From the NCBI GenBank assembly GCA_019914945.1, contig CM034102.1, forward strand, positions 5,693,501-5,757,500: DNA of 64,000 bases. The letters are read 5' to 3'. A model generated the notes under the pieces. It saw only the letters and a program-made list of their open reading frames with translations. It made no database searches and had not been told where the DNA came from. Position 1 is the first letter of the stretch. Every line of letters starts with the position of its first letter. Shown here one piece after another: positions 1 through 10,934 of this stretch. Origin of the DNA: Typha latifolia (lineage: Eukaryota > Streptophyta > Magnoliopsida > Poales > Typhaceae). A program made the translations under genes and the position numbers.

Positions 1-1
1 G

Positions 2-1890
2 AGAGAGCTAGACAAGGATTTTAATTTCCGTGACAGAGGTGATAGGTCAGTTTTGGTGGACAATGGGTTCCATGACAATTTGGAGACGTTTCTCACAAGT
101 AGTTCTGAAAGGGATACCTTGAGGCATTCTCACCCCGTGGTACCAGGGAAGACGATTGGGACATTAACCAGAGGACTAGGACTTAATTCAAGTAATGGTA
201 TTAGGGGGAGGACAAAGAGTGCCTCCTTTGAAAAAGATTTTCCATCTCTCGGAGCTGAGGAGAAGAATGGACACCCAGATGCAAGCAGGGTATCATCTCC
301 TGGTATTAGCCTCCCTATTCAAACAACTCCATTAGGTACTGCAACCATACCTGGGATTGATACCTGGAACTCCGCATTGGTAATTCCTGTGAAAGCTGCA
401 GAAAATGGATTAGGCCTCTCATCCAAACAGCAGACTGCTGCTACTCCTGTGACAGTATTAAATATGGCTGAAACAGTGGCACAAGCTCCATCACGATTTC
501 GCAGTGCTCCCCAGGTAGACTGTCGGATACTCTATTATAAAACTTTTTCCTTGCTTGAGAAATTTTCCATGTCGTCATATTACAATGTTATTTTTTCAGT
601 TATCAACTCAGACCCAGAGGATTGAGGAACTAACTCTTCGACAGTGCAAGCAGCTCATACCTGTGACACCTTCAATGCCTAAAGCATCTGTAATATTTTT
701 ACCTTTTGTTGTAGCCTTAGCTATTTCTTTCTGATTTTATTAGAATCTTCTGCTTAATATTTTGTATTTATGATGGATAGTTATACCATATCTTCTGATT
801 TGTTCTTACTGGAAGACATACTCCATCAAGGGCCCTTCATTGTGGTCATCTCGCTCCAATATGTCCTAGTATGCTCTCATATGGAGAATAATTATCTATT
901 GATTGTCGTGCATTTCTGTGTTTATGATGGATAGTTACACCATATTTTCTGATTGTTTTTACTTTTTACTAGAAGAGATCTCCATCAAGGGGCCTTTCTG
1001 CTTTGTGGTCATCTACTCATCACATTCCAATATGTCCTAGTATGCTCTTATATGAAGAATCTTTGTCTATTAATTATATCTGAAGAATTGAGATTGCTTT
1101 TCTACGCACATTTATCTATCAATCTATCAATTTCATATACATTGGAGAAGAATGTTATGCATGTTCATTTCAGCCTGATAGTTCGCTTTTAGTATTGCCT
1201 TCCATTAACCTATCCATTCCTTTGACATGTTTAGCATCAGTTAATTGATATGTTAAATAGTTGTAAGTAGTTTTTGTCTTTTTATCTTAGAAATTTGGTT
1301 ATACTAGTGCTAAGTTTCATGGTAAATAGCTGAAGTTTTTTATCCCAACGTTTATTACATCCTCTGAATAGTCTCCTCTGATAAAGACAACAATCTTTTT
1401 GTGTAGTCGAAATATATTTCATTTGGTGACTAGATATTTAGAATTGTTGTCAGGAAACATGTACTTTGCTTGTGGGCTCTTTTGAATAACTATGTATGGA
1501 TATTTATGTTTATACTGTTCTAGCATGTGTTTCAGTAGGCTTTAGTTAAGTTAATTTTCTCCTGGGCACTTTAGATATGTTATAACATTATCTACAGATA
1601 CACATGTATTTAAGCATATGGACATGTTACAACATGCACGATACATTATTACCTTATATATATATATATATATATGAGTTGCGGCAGTACATGCGTGCTC
1701 ACCAAACTACCATTCTTCATCTCCAGAACCCTAAAGATCCCCAATCCCCATTGGCTCCCTTCATCTCAATCTGATCCATATCTATTTTTATAACAATTAG
1801 CTACCACTCCTCCCCTCCTCCAATCCCCCTGATCCCGAATTCTCGAACGATTCAGTGCCCTTAATGCTTATTTATTAAAGTCCAATAATA

Positions 1891-1949
<59 letters not shown>

Positions 1950-4693
1950 ACACACATGGGTGTGGCAATGTGGATGGGTGTATTTCTGTTTGTATATGAG
2001 TTTGTGCATTTATGGATGTTTATATGGGTTTAAATATTTGCTTTGCAATACTTTACCATGGAACTAGTCTTATTAGATAACTGCTGTAGCTTTAGTAGGA
2101 ACAGCCACAATTGGTTCTTTACAATGATTTATAGTTTTATAGTTAGCTCTCCTCTTGCAAAGCAAGTCTAGTATAACTTGTTTGATCTGATTAGGACAAT
2201 TGTTGCTGAGTTCATGAGGTGGGATTTGAGATATTTACTTACATCTTTGTATGTCAGATACTTCATGTGTTTATCTTTTCCCTATGTGTTTTCCTTTCAA
2301 ATATTTGAGTAGGTGAGTAGATAATTGATAGGAACTATTCTACTTCACTGAGAATTTAAAAAATATTGCTGGGTGTTTTTTGTTTCAATGGTGGATTTCT
2401 TGAAGAAGAGAAAACATTGGGAGTTCTGTCTAGTCTCAAGTCTCAACGGCTCATATCTGATTGCATATTCCTTCGACATTTTCTTTTGTCTTATTTCTCT
2501 TCTTTTTCCTTTTTCTTTTTACTACAGTTACTTGGGAGCTGACTGTGGTCAGTGGGGGTTGTTTAATGTTTTTAATAAGTATGTGGTGCATATCTTTTCT
2601 CTTACCATGTTTAAGAAACAGTTGAAAGAAAGAATTGTGACATCCCTAAGACATAGTGAACTGATGAAAGCTGCTAGTGGCATGGTCTAAAAGGAAAGGT
2701 AGCTGTTCTTTGTGAATCGTGCACAAATAATGGTTTAAAATTATTAATTGCTCTACTCAACTTATCGAGCTGTATCATTTCATATCTGCAGTTGCAAATT
2801 ATCTAGTTTGTCTTGAAAAGCATGGCCTAGAAAAATGTCTATGTCAATTACATGAAAATGTAAATCACACATGTTTACGGAGATTCAATGATACTGATGC
2901 ACAATTTTCATCAACATGTAAATCTATCTATACTGACTCGAGCTCGCTCAACTCACACTGAGTTTCTTTAGCAATAGTTCAAGCTCTTCTTGATTCCAAT
3001 ATTGAGCTAGCTTGGCTCTGTCCAAAAGCTTGTGAGGAAAATGGTGTAAAATTCTAGCTGCAGTTTTGATTGGTTCCTAACATGACTGAGGAGAATACAT
3101 TTTATTTAAACAGAAGATAGCATATTTGCTAGAGTTTAGCCAATGTGGGACTAAATCTAGTTGGTTTAGGAGGAAAAACGTTATATTAGAAGCCGTTGCA
3201 GTTTAAGTTAGTGACTTCCAGCAAAAACTAGTACCACCAATTTATTGCTTTTTAAGTATTTGTTTATCACCAATCTACTGAGTTAATTCAGGTTGAGATT
3301 GTGCCCAAGTTGTTTGTCAATCGAGCAAGCTTGAGCTAAGCTACAAACAAGCTGAGTTCAAATGCTAGTTAGCTTCATTCACACCCCTACGCGAAAGTGG
3401 GAATATCATCCCATGAACTTCATTCGCACCCCTAAACCTTGATAAGTATTTGATGACGTTGTTTTATTAAAAGCATAACTGACTATTGGTTGATTTTTTC
3501 AAAATTTCTCTTGCTAAATTCTGTAGTTGAATCTTAATTTGATTTCTAGCATTTGCATAGAATGAGAGCTCTTGTTTGAATAGATACAGTTGAATGCTTA
3601 GGATGTGCAGTTTCTGTACTCAATTTGCTACTGCATCTTTTTTCCTTTCTTCTCTTTTTCGTCGAAGTGGTAAGATTACACACAAATTTATTATTTCATT
3701 AAGAATGTTTTAGAATATCACTATTCATATTCATAATTTTTCAGGCATCGAACTCTATGGAAAAATTGAAAAACAAAGGAGCAAGAGGAGGAGATTCTAG
3801 TAATGTCTCTAAGATTGGGCAACAATTGTCATCTCAGCCTGGCAGCCTTGCACCTCGTGCCCAAGTAAGATCTGATTCTACGAAGACATCTGTACTGGGA
3901 GGTTTTCAAGTCCTCAATCGAGAGAAGAGTGGTACCTTCCCTGCCACTAAAGATGGCCCAAGTGTTAGCAATGTTGTGAGCCCTGTTGGTCTAGCTCCAT
4001 CTGCTTCAATACTTTCATTGAAGAGTCCCTCTAATCAAAAGCTTAAAGGTGAGAACAAGGATGTTACATTGTCTTCAACCCATAGTCCATTTGGTGAAAA
4101 GAGATCACATTCACAATCAAAGGAGAGACATGAATTCTTCAAATACATACGGGATAAAACATCAAAGGGTGCTATCCCTGAGCAAGATTGCATCACATCC
4201 TCATCTAGCTTAGATGATTCAGGGGAGCATAGTCCTCTTAATCATGAGAAGGTTGATATCTTGTCTGATTCTGGCTTGAATTGTTCAGAAAATGGACATT
4301 ATGTCACTAAAACTGCAGATGCTTGTGGTGAATCTAAGAGGCTTCCAACAGAAATTGAAGAAACAGATCCATGTTCAGAACCTGTTGATCCAGAAGAAAA
4401 GGCTCTACTACGGTTACTAGGGTGGGATGAGAATGAAAAGGTGGATGCTCTGACGAAGGAAGAGATTGATGCTTTCTACATGAAGGTAGTTCCTTTTTTA
4501 TTAATATATATATGTAATCATATTTGTTGATACTGCACTGCACTAACATTTTATTTTCTTTTCCCCCCTTGCATCCCTTTTAAAGTACAAGGAATTAGAG
4601 CAATCTTCAAAGCTGTCCCAGCAGAAGATCCGACCATTAAAGGAAGTGCTAGCAGAAATATCTGCGGGCAATATAACGGTGTCGATGAATTGA
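2..4693 (+). CDS. Vasculin-like (GPBP1-like) protein, 5' end outside the window
   Basis: Inferred exons are 2-514, 600-689, 3745-4485 and 4586-4693. All three introns (515-599, 690-3744, 4486-4585) are GT-AG and phase 0, and the frame is open at the window edge. The visible product is about 484 residues, largely Ser/Pro/Lys-rich and disordered. Two conserved pieces identify it. One is a short FPSLGAEEK segment near the start. The other is a C-terminal module EKALLRLLGW followed by LTKEEIDAFYMKYKEL, which matches the C-terminal block of vasculin/GPBP1 proteins. Animal vasculin is a GC-rich promoter binding factor; plant members are largely uncharacterised, so a nuclear gene-expression role is inference. 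The TGA stop is at 4691-4693. The 3-kb second intron carries a long CT microsatellite. The family call is fairly safe; the function is not shown by the sequence. Confidence 0.8.
690..3744 (+). other. Long intron of the vasculin-like gene
   Basis: This is a 3055-bp AT-rich intron, from the donor after CCTAAAGCATCT to the acceptor TTTTTCAG. It contains a TA run near 1656-1675 and the CT microsatellite at 1894-1944. At about 2935-3395 there is a degenerate stretch of GAGCTCGCTC-type and CACACCCCTA-type motifs that looks like a worn hAT MITE. Short open frames inside it (for example 2373-2690) show no recognisable protein and no plausible exon boundaries. Confidence 0.7.
1894..1944. repeat. (CT)n microsatellite
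   Basis: About 25 uninterrupted CT units. The roughly 40 bases before it (AATGCTTATTTA, then AGTCCAATAATA, then TTCTCTCT) closely match the bases before the CT/CA microsatellite at 38360. Both microsatellites may therefore be the tails of copies of one dispersed element. Confidence 0.9.
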
Positions 4694-5161
4694 GGTTGAG
4701 CACCTCAGGCTCTGAGACAGAAGCATGAATTTTGCTAAATTGCATCTACTTCCAGGCTTTAGAAGTAATTAGTTATACTGAAGCTTTTTTTGATTCTGAG
4801 GGATATGAGGTGAGAGTTGAGTAGTTCCAATATTCTTGTTGCTGAAAATGAGGAATTTAGTATTCTCCCCACTTGTGATGCTAAAGGGATGGGAAGTTCA
4901 CAAATAAGGTGCAGGTTCTTCTGGACTTGGAGCAATGTCGTTGAGATATTGTTTGAAAAATAGGTTGGTTTCTTTTGTTCTTCCTTGAGAAATGAGGGTA
5001 GTTATCATAGAAGGTCTGCAGTATTACCTTTGGTTGATATTTGCCTAGTTGGATAATTGGTAGTTTTCAAAAAAAAAATTTCCATTCCACTGTCGTGTAT
5101 CTCGGTTTTTTTATCTATTTGCCAGGTCAAGGTTGTGAGGTGCTGCTATGGATCCTTGCTG

Positions 5162-5211
<50 letters not shown>

Positions 5212-6016
5212 GTTTGAATTAGGTAGCGTACTTACTATTTAGCTTTGACATGTGAAAAACCCTAATCATGTAATATGAGAGCACTAACCCCCCGAAGCAG
5301 ACGATTGGCAACTGGCAAGTCATTGAACCTGAAAAATTCGTGAAGAAAACAAGATGGACGGTTGGGGTTCGATCTCGTCTTACACTGCCCCCACCTGGGC
5401 CCACTGGACGAGTGTGTGTATAATTGTGCCACGTGGAACTGGGTCGGATATATGGACGTGGGGCCACCTTTCAAAGGACGGCTCGTCCAAGTGGGGATAC
5501 AATCATGTGCTTAATGATGATGCATGTGATTAGGTGTTAGCATCTGAGGTCTATTTATTGCTGGATGCTCTTCTGAGCGTAATAAATGTTATAGACGTTA
5601 CATGGAAACACCATCTGCCAGTCACGGTTTCCGAGGTGAAAATTTTCTGCACCAAACTACCTTGTGAGGTGAAATTTTATCCTTTTTTCGAGTAGTGCTG
5701 GTGCTAGTAAATGCAGGATTTTTTTTTGGGGGGTACATCTGAAGTGCCCTTTTGTAATTTATTTGTATTTAACTTTTTAATTTATAATAATAGATTCTAA
5801 TATGTATCACACATGTATAAATTGTGTTTTCTAATAAGTAAGATGCTGAAATAAACACATTTTTTAACACCTGAACATGAGTTTTACAGTTTAATTATAG
5901 GGTAAAATATATTTTACCTTTTTTAACTTATACCTAAGATCACATTTTACTTTCCCTTAGGTTGAAAGTCATTTTAGTCCCATATACAATTTTTTGTATA
6001 TCTGAATTAAAGTAAG
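4694..6016 (+). other. 3' flank of the vasculin-like gene; no further gene seen
   Basis: This stretch holds the presumed 3' UTR (about 4694-5150), then an ATA/TAA trinucleotide microsatellite at 5162-5210, then non-coding AT-rich DNA. The frames at 5219-5474 on the minus strand show no recognised domain. From about 5900 there is a short sequence resembling the inverted end of the MITE at 6026, probably a fragment of a second copy. Confidence 0.5.
5162..5210. repeat. (ATA)n trinucleotide microsatellite
   Basis: About 16 perfect AAT/ATA units in the 3' flank of the vasculin-like gene. Confidence 0.9.
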
Positions 6017-6025
6017 TTGATTAAA

Positions 6026-6591
6026 GGGTTAAATATATTTTACCTCCCTCTCCTCTTTTACTTATGCCCAAAATCACTTTACATTCATGTACTTTGAAAA
6101 GTCTCAAACTAGTCGCTGTACTTACGACTAAAGTGATACCGTCATATTTACTGTCAAACTTTACGGAGCGCGACCAAATTACTCTTAAAGCCAGTTGCAA
6201 GATTATTTCCCTACATTTCTAATTTTTTAAAAAACCAAACTACTCTTTCCTCGCTATTCTTTCTCTTTTCACCCATTTTATTTTCTTCCTTTTACTTTCT
6301 TTTCCACCTATGGCCTCTTTCCAACTATTAATGTCGCCGTATGATTTCGACGATCTGCGATTTTTGTACCAAATCTTAAAAACCCTATGGAAGGAGATGA
6401 TGTTGCCCAAACGAAAACCACGTCGGTCTAGCCTAACAAACCAACGAGGTATTTTGGTCATTTGGCCACACCCCGTTAAGTTAGACAGTAAATATGATAT
6501 CACTTTAGTCGTAAGTACATAGACTACCTTAAAGTATACGAAAATAAAGTGATTTTAGGCATAAGTAGAAGGGGTAAAATATATTTAACCC
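6026..6591. mobile_element. Mutator-like MITE with long inverted ends and 9-bp target duplication
   Basis: The left end GGGTTAAATATATTTTACC is mirrored at the right end by GGTAAAATATATTTAACCC. The similarity continues inward: TTACTTATGCCCAAAATCAC on the left against the complement of GTGATTTTAGGCATAAGTA on the right. A second inner pair is TCGCTGTACTTACGACTAAAG against the right copy near 6500-6520. The 9-base word TTGATTAAA flands both ends, at 6017-6025 and 6592-6600. A 566-bp body, long inverted ends and a 9-bp duplication fit a non-autonomous Mutator-like element. No transposase is encoded; the two opposed frames inside are products of the inverted arms. Confidence 0.85.
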
Positions 6592-7225
6592 TTGATTAAA
6601 TTTTACATCAAACTTAACATAATCTATCCAAATTACTAAAATAACTCCTTATATTAAATATAACAAATAAAATAAAATTATTAAAATAGTTAAATTACCC
6701 TTCTTCTTAATCAGGTTGTCTAAAATGAGTAATTTAGTAATTTACATTGAGCTATTTTAAGTTCGATGAAAATTTTAAGGGAGATTGACAAAAAAACGTC
6801 TTACATTTTGCTTGTAATATTCTCTACACATAACTATATGGATATATTTTTAACACCTGTATATTGACCCAAATGCCTCAAAAACACCCTCTCATTAGTT
6901 TTATTAATGGTCAATTACCATGTAGATGAATTAAGGTAACCATAAATGCAAAATGACTGTGATGCTATTGAATAAGATTGTTTGTATGTTTAGATGTTAA
7001 GAGTTCTTTGTTAAACTGAACTCAGAACTGTCCTTTGAGCCAGTAAAAACAAAAGGTACTGGTCCAATGAGAAATATCCTTATAAGGGTGCCAATGATAA
7101 TAAAGACAAAACTTGGTTGTTTTATGATAAGTTTCCCCCAAAAAATTAGAATAAGCAAGCAGGGCAAATTCGTGCCAAGTGTATCTTGGATAATAAATAG
7201 CAATTAATGAAACCCCCCCCCCCCT

Positions 7226-7258
7226 CTCTTTCTCCTACCCCTCTCTCTCTCTCTCCCC
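7226..7258. repeat. CT-rich tract upstream of MIR166
   Basis: An imperfect CT run just upstream of the TATA box at 7281. Pyrimidine (GAGA-type) tracts are common in plant core promoters, so it may belong to the promoter, but this is inference. Confidence 0.5.
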
Positions 7259-7280
7259 CCTTGGCTCACTGAGTTATGCA

Positions 7281-7288
7281 TATATAAA
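7281..7288 (+). promoter_or_regulatory. TATA box of the MIR166 locus
   Basis: A canonical TATATAAA lies about 70 bases before the base of the miR166 hairpin. Plant TATA spacing (about 30 bases) predicts a transcription start near 7315-7320. A CT tract lies immediately upstream. Confidence 0.6.
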
Positions 7289-7349
7289 GGAAGGCAAGGC
7301 CATGGTCCTCTTAAAGCTCCCTCTTCTCTTTTGCCAATTTAGTTAAGAC

Positions 7350-7452
7350 AGTTTTGGTTAAGGGGGTTGTTGTCTGGTTCTAGGTCTCCAAGATAAACCT
7401 AAAAGTGTAACTAGGAGATCTCGGACCAGGCTTCAATCCCTTTAACCATCAT
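7350..7452 (+). ncRNA. MIR166: MIR166 precursor hairpin
   Basis: The 21-nt guide at 7421-7441 begins TCGGACCAGGCTTCA and ends ATCCCT, the miR166 variant described in rice as miR166k/l (from memory). The 5' arm at 7364-7384, GGGTTGTTGTCTGG then TTCTAGG, is the star strand and gives the expected 2-nt 3' overhangs. Pairing extends outward through GGTTAAGG (7356-7363) with the complementary CCTTTAACC-type bases ending at 7447, and inward through GGTCTCC with GGAGATC, leaving a loop of about 24 nt. Mismatches inside the duplex are few: two adjacent T-T pairs and one C-T. miR166 directs cleavage of class III HD-ZIP mRNAs, which set leaf polarity and meristem and vascular patterning. The locus is a free-standing unit with its own TATA box. 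No second miR166 hairpin was seen downstream. Confidence 0.93.
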
Positions 7453-8954
7453 TTGCTCCTCAGCTATAGTAAGCTTCGTTCTTCTTTCTTAGCTTAATTG
7501 TCTTGCTTTGCTCTCTTTTACCATCTTTTTGTAAATACTTTTTGAAAAATAGGTCCAATTTTCAAATTTCTCAGAGAAATTGGTTAAATAGTTTTCATTA
7601 GAAATGAATCACACATTCAACGACGTCAAAGATTTTTTTTTTATTTTTTATTATGTTTTTGGCTGCAGATAACAACTTTTTTTTGAAAAAAAGTTTCAAG
7701 TGAAGAATTAATTACTGACTTTGATAGCGAATGGATGGCTTCAGAGTTTGAAAAGAAGACCTGGTTTGCAAATAGAAAAGTTAATTGTAACTCTTGTGAG
7801 TTGATACCCGCTGTTGTTTTGTTCAGTGTAGGAAGTCTTTCTTTATTACTGCTGGTTTCAGTTATTTTATTTTATATTTTTGCATTTCTTATCCTGCTAT
7901 TATTGAGAGCTAAGTCTGAGTATATGATATTTTTGAACTGAATTAGTATAAATCAGAATAAATTTTTATCTTTCTACAAGATAGTAACTTATGAAACTAA
8001 TTGTCACGCTTTATTATATATCCTACCTCTCTACAGAAGGGTTATCATGGATAAAAGAAGACACCCAGAATGCATAGTTCTTACTTCTTACCATTATCGT
8101 TGGTTTTTTTTTTTACCGGTTTACATCTAACTAGAACTTACGGATGTTACTTGATTGTGTGAGTGCAAATCTCTCTCTCTCTCTCTTCTCACTTGCTTAT
8201 GTGACTATGTGAGTGAGACATGAACTTGCCATGCTATGGGCATTGCAGAAGGTAAAACGTAACTGACGAGGACTTAAATAAGCTTTGTTTGTACATGAGG
8301 TTGCAAAGGATGCCTCATAAATGTAGTCTGAGCGAAGTGGATAAAGATACCATATATATATATATATATATAATATACAGATAATGTTAACAAGATGAAA
8401 TATTCATCGTAACTCCATTCCATGGATCATGATTTACCAGTGAATTCCATAAACGCATACATTCGTTGGTAGGGTAAAAAGGGGAGAGAAAGTGGCATTT
8501 AAGAAGGTGAAAAAACTATGGAATCTCTACTTTCTCTCGGTATTATTGGAGTAGCAGACTGCAGTAAAGGCCAGGGATAGATGCCGTTAGGGACTATTAA
8601 TTTGGTGTCATATATTTGAAGAAACTGCATCTACCCATGAACATGATATCCCTTTCATATTGATGCAAGTTGAACTGCTGTGTATCATTCTCAGGTAGTA
8701 GCGAGGAAAAAAGGAGAGCATCTAAGCCTTTTTTTTTCCCCTTATGTTGGTATCTCATTTAGTATTACAAATGCAATATCTTGAAACACACAGGTTATTG
8801 TTAGTTAGAGAGCGCATAGACCCTAATAAATGTAGCAAAATACGCCATTAGGATTAGGAGCCCAAGGTTTGGCACAGGATGTATGGTGTCGAACCTATTT
8901 AGTTTCACAGAGTAATCAATTTAAAAGAAAATAGTAAGGGTATCTTTCTCTCTC

Positions 8955-8999
<45 letters not shown>

Positions 9000-9354
9000 T
9001 TTTCTAACTCAACTACAGTTTTTATAATCACATATCAGTAACATCTTTAAATATTGGGGCCGTCCATGGTCCTATCGTAACATTTAAGCCCAGCCCAAGA
9101 ACCTGGTTATTTCTTCTTCTGGCTATTGGGTCAGCCTTGGGCCCTCTAAATGTACTAGTAGCCCGGGCTTCTGTTGGACAAAAATCAAATTATGATTAAA
9201 TACATTTTACCACTTTATGCTTCGGAATAGAACTATTTTACCATCTGAATTTTGTTTGTATCGCTGCTGGACCTGGCCGGGTTCGGTTGGCTGAAGCCCC
9301 CACCCATTGGCATATTAGAGAGCCCAAACCTGACCCAATAGCCGCGTAAAAAAC
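7453..9354. other. Spacer downstream of MIR166; no gene seen
   Basis: AT-rich DNA that presumably includes the rest of the MIR166 primary transcript. It contains TA microsatellites at about 8351-8372 and 8960-8998 and short CT tracts near 8170 and 8945. The frame at 7735-7941 is hydrophobic but matches no family I recognise and is probably chance. Confidence 0.5.
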
Positions 9355-9357
9355 TAA

Positions 9358-9525
9358 GGTCTTGTTTGCTGTGAAGACTCTCCTCTCTAAACTGATTTAG
9401 GGATCTTTAAACTGGTTCAGTAACCAAATATTTTTTTATTATTTTCATATCTAATTAAGTTTATCTTGAAAAAAATTAAGACTAACTAATCGAATCCGGG
9501 GCTTAATTTCAAACCAAACAATGCC
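9358..9525. mobile_element. Tourist-like MITE, copy 1
   Basis: The ends are GGTCTTGTTTG on the left and, read as its complement, GGCATTGTTTG on the right. TAA flanks both sides (9355-9357 and 9526-9528), the duplication typical of PIF/Harbinger elements. The interior (ACTCTCCTC, then TTTAAACTGGTTCAGTAAC, then ATATCTAAT, then AAAATTAAGACTAA) is clearly related to 42458-42639. It has no coding capacity. Confidence 0.65.
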
Positions 9526-10018
9526 TAAGAAGATAAAATAAGCTTTCACAAAACTTTTTATAAAGGTTTAGAGAACATATAATAAGATTTATAAATATGT
9601 GTATTATAAAAAATATATAGTGGATGGGCTCTATATAAACGTCATCAAGCCCTAACCCAACCTAAAATTTAATGGAGCTTAGACTTTTCGGCTTCACCCG
9701 GCCCATTAGGTCTAAACACTTCAACCTAATTCGTTGGGCTGGTGGGGTCAAGCGGGCTGCGCTACCATGCTACGGCCGAGTCACTGCTCTTCGCTATACT
9801 TTTAGCTAAATTATCAATATATATAGTATTAATCGAGATAATCAAATAATCTAAATGACCATATTTTGATTAAATAAATACATATAAAATTAAAGTTTTA
9901 AGGAGATGAAGTAATTTTTGTGCAAACTGATAATAATTTTTAAACTAAAAAGATATGGACATTATTAAATTTGAATAGAAAAGGCTAACAATTACAATTC
10001 AATTAGAAGTGCCGAACG

Positions 10019-10600
10019 TAGACATGATCATCGGGCGGGCCGGGCCGGGTTCGGGTTTAAGTATTTGTTTACGGCCCAACCCACCAATCACTCGGGGCGG
10101 GCTGGGTTCGGGCCAGGCTAGAATAGTCTAACCCGTTACCGCCCGTCGGCCCGTGAGAGATCGGGCTAGTTGGTCGGGCCAGGCCGGCCCGACCAACCAA
10201 TCACTCGGCCCAACCCATATTTTAGCTATTTTTAGAATTTTTTTAACTATTAGCTTATTTTAAAAAAAAATATTTATATTCCTCCGTTTAAAAAATAATT
10301 AAAATAAATTAAATTTTTTTAAAGGTGTGCTTAAAATAATGCAAAACGGTGCAATACCAAAATTTCAATGGCAAAAAATACTGTAGCAGACGGGCAAAGT
10401 ACTGTAGCAAAACGGGCGGGCCTAGTTGCGGGCCAAACGGGCAGGCTTTCAAGCCGGGTCGGACGGGCAAAGGGCTGGCCCGTGCCACCCATGGATAGCT
10501 CGGGCTCGGGCCGGGCCAAGCCTAAATCGGGTCCGAGCCGGGCTTAGCCCGGTCCAAACCGGGCCGGGCACGGACGAGCTGGGCCGTTTTATCATGTCTA
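10019..10600. mobile_element. hAT-like MITE with 8-bp target duplication (GC-rich)
   Basis: The element opens TAGACATGATCATCGGGCGG and closes TTTTATCATGTCTA, so TAGACATGAT is an inverted end. The flanks are GCCGAACG (10011-10018) and GCGGAACG (10601-10608), an 8-bp duplication with one difference. Both arms are built from repeated GGGCCGGGC/GCCCGGCC words, which make the flanking open frames GC-rich and meaningless. An 8-bp duplication and T/CAG-type ends point to a non-autonomous hAT element. Confidence 0.75.
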
Positions 10601-10934
10601 GCGGAACGAAACAAAATTAAGGAAATATAAATTTTTGGCCAAAAGTAAGTACTGAGTAGAGTGTATTTAACACATAAATTTGGAGTCCTCTTATTTGAAA
10701 AGGCATAAACGTAGATAAAAGTTAAGACGGTAACGTGAGAGAGAAACCGTACCAGAGCATATAAACAAAAGCTCCAAAAATAAAAGTGCCACTTTCCATC
10801 GCTCAGTGAAAAAATCCAACAAAAACCTCTGCTGCCCCCCGTTGTCCACTACCAGCCCCTTTGCTCCCCCCAACTCCACTCTCCACTCTCCACTCCCCAA
10901 CTCCAATCCCACTCTCTCAAATCCCAAAACCCAA

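Noticed and set aside
2935..3395. Possible hAT MITE in the vasculin-like intron
   Set aside because: Motifs such as TTCATTCACACCCCTA look like the TAGGG-family right end, but no left end or target duplication could be found, so it is not listed as an element.
6240..6522. Opposed open frames at 6240-6522
   Set aside because: They fall within the MITE at 6026-6591 and show no domain.
10331..10620. Overlapping Arg/Ala/Gly-rich open frames on both strands
   Set aside because: They are by-products of the GGGCCGGGC repeats in the MITE at 10019-10600.
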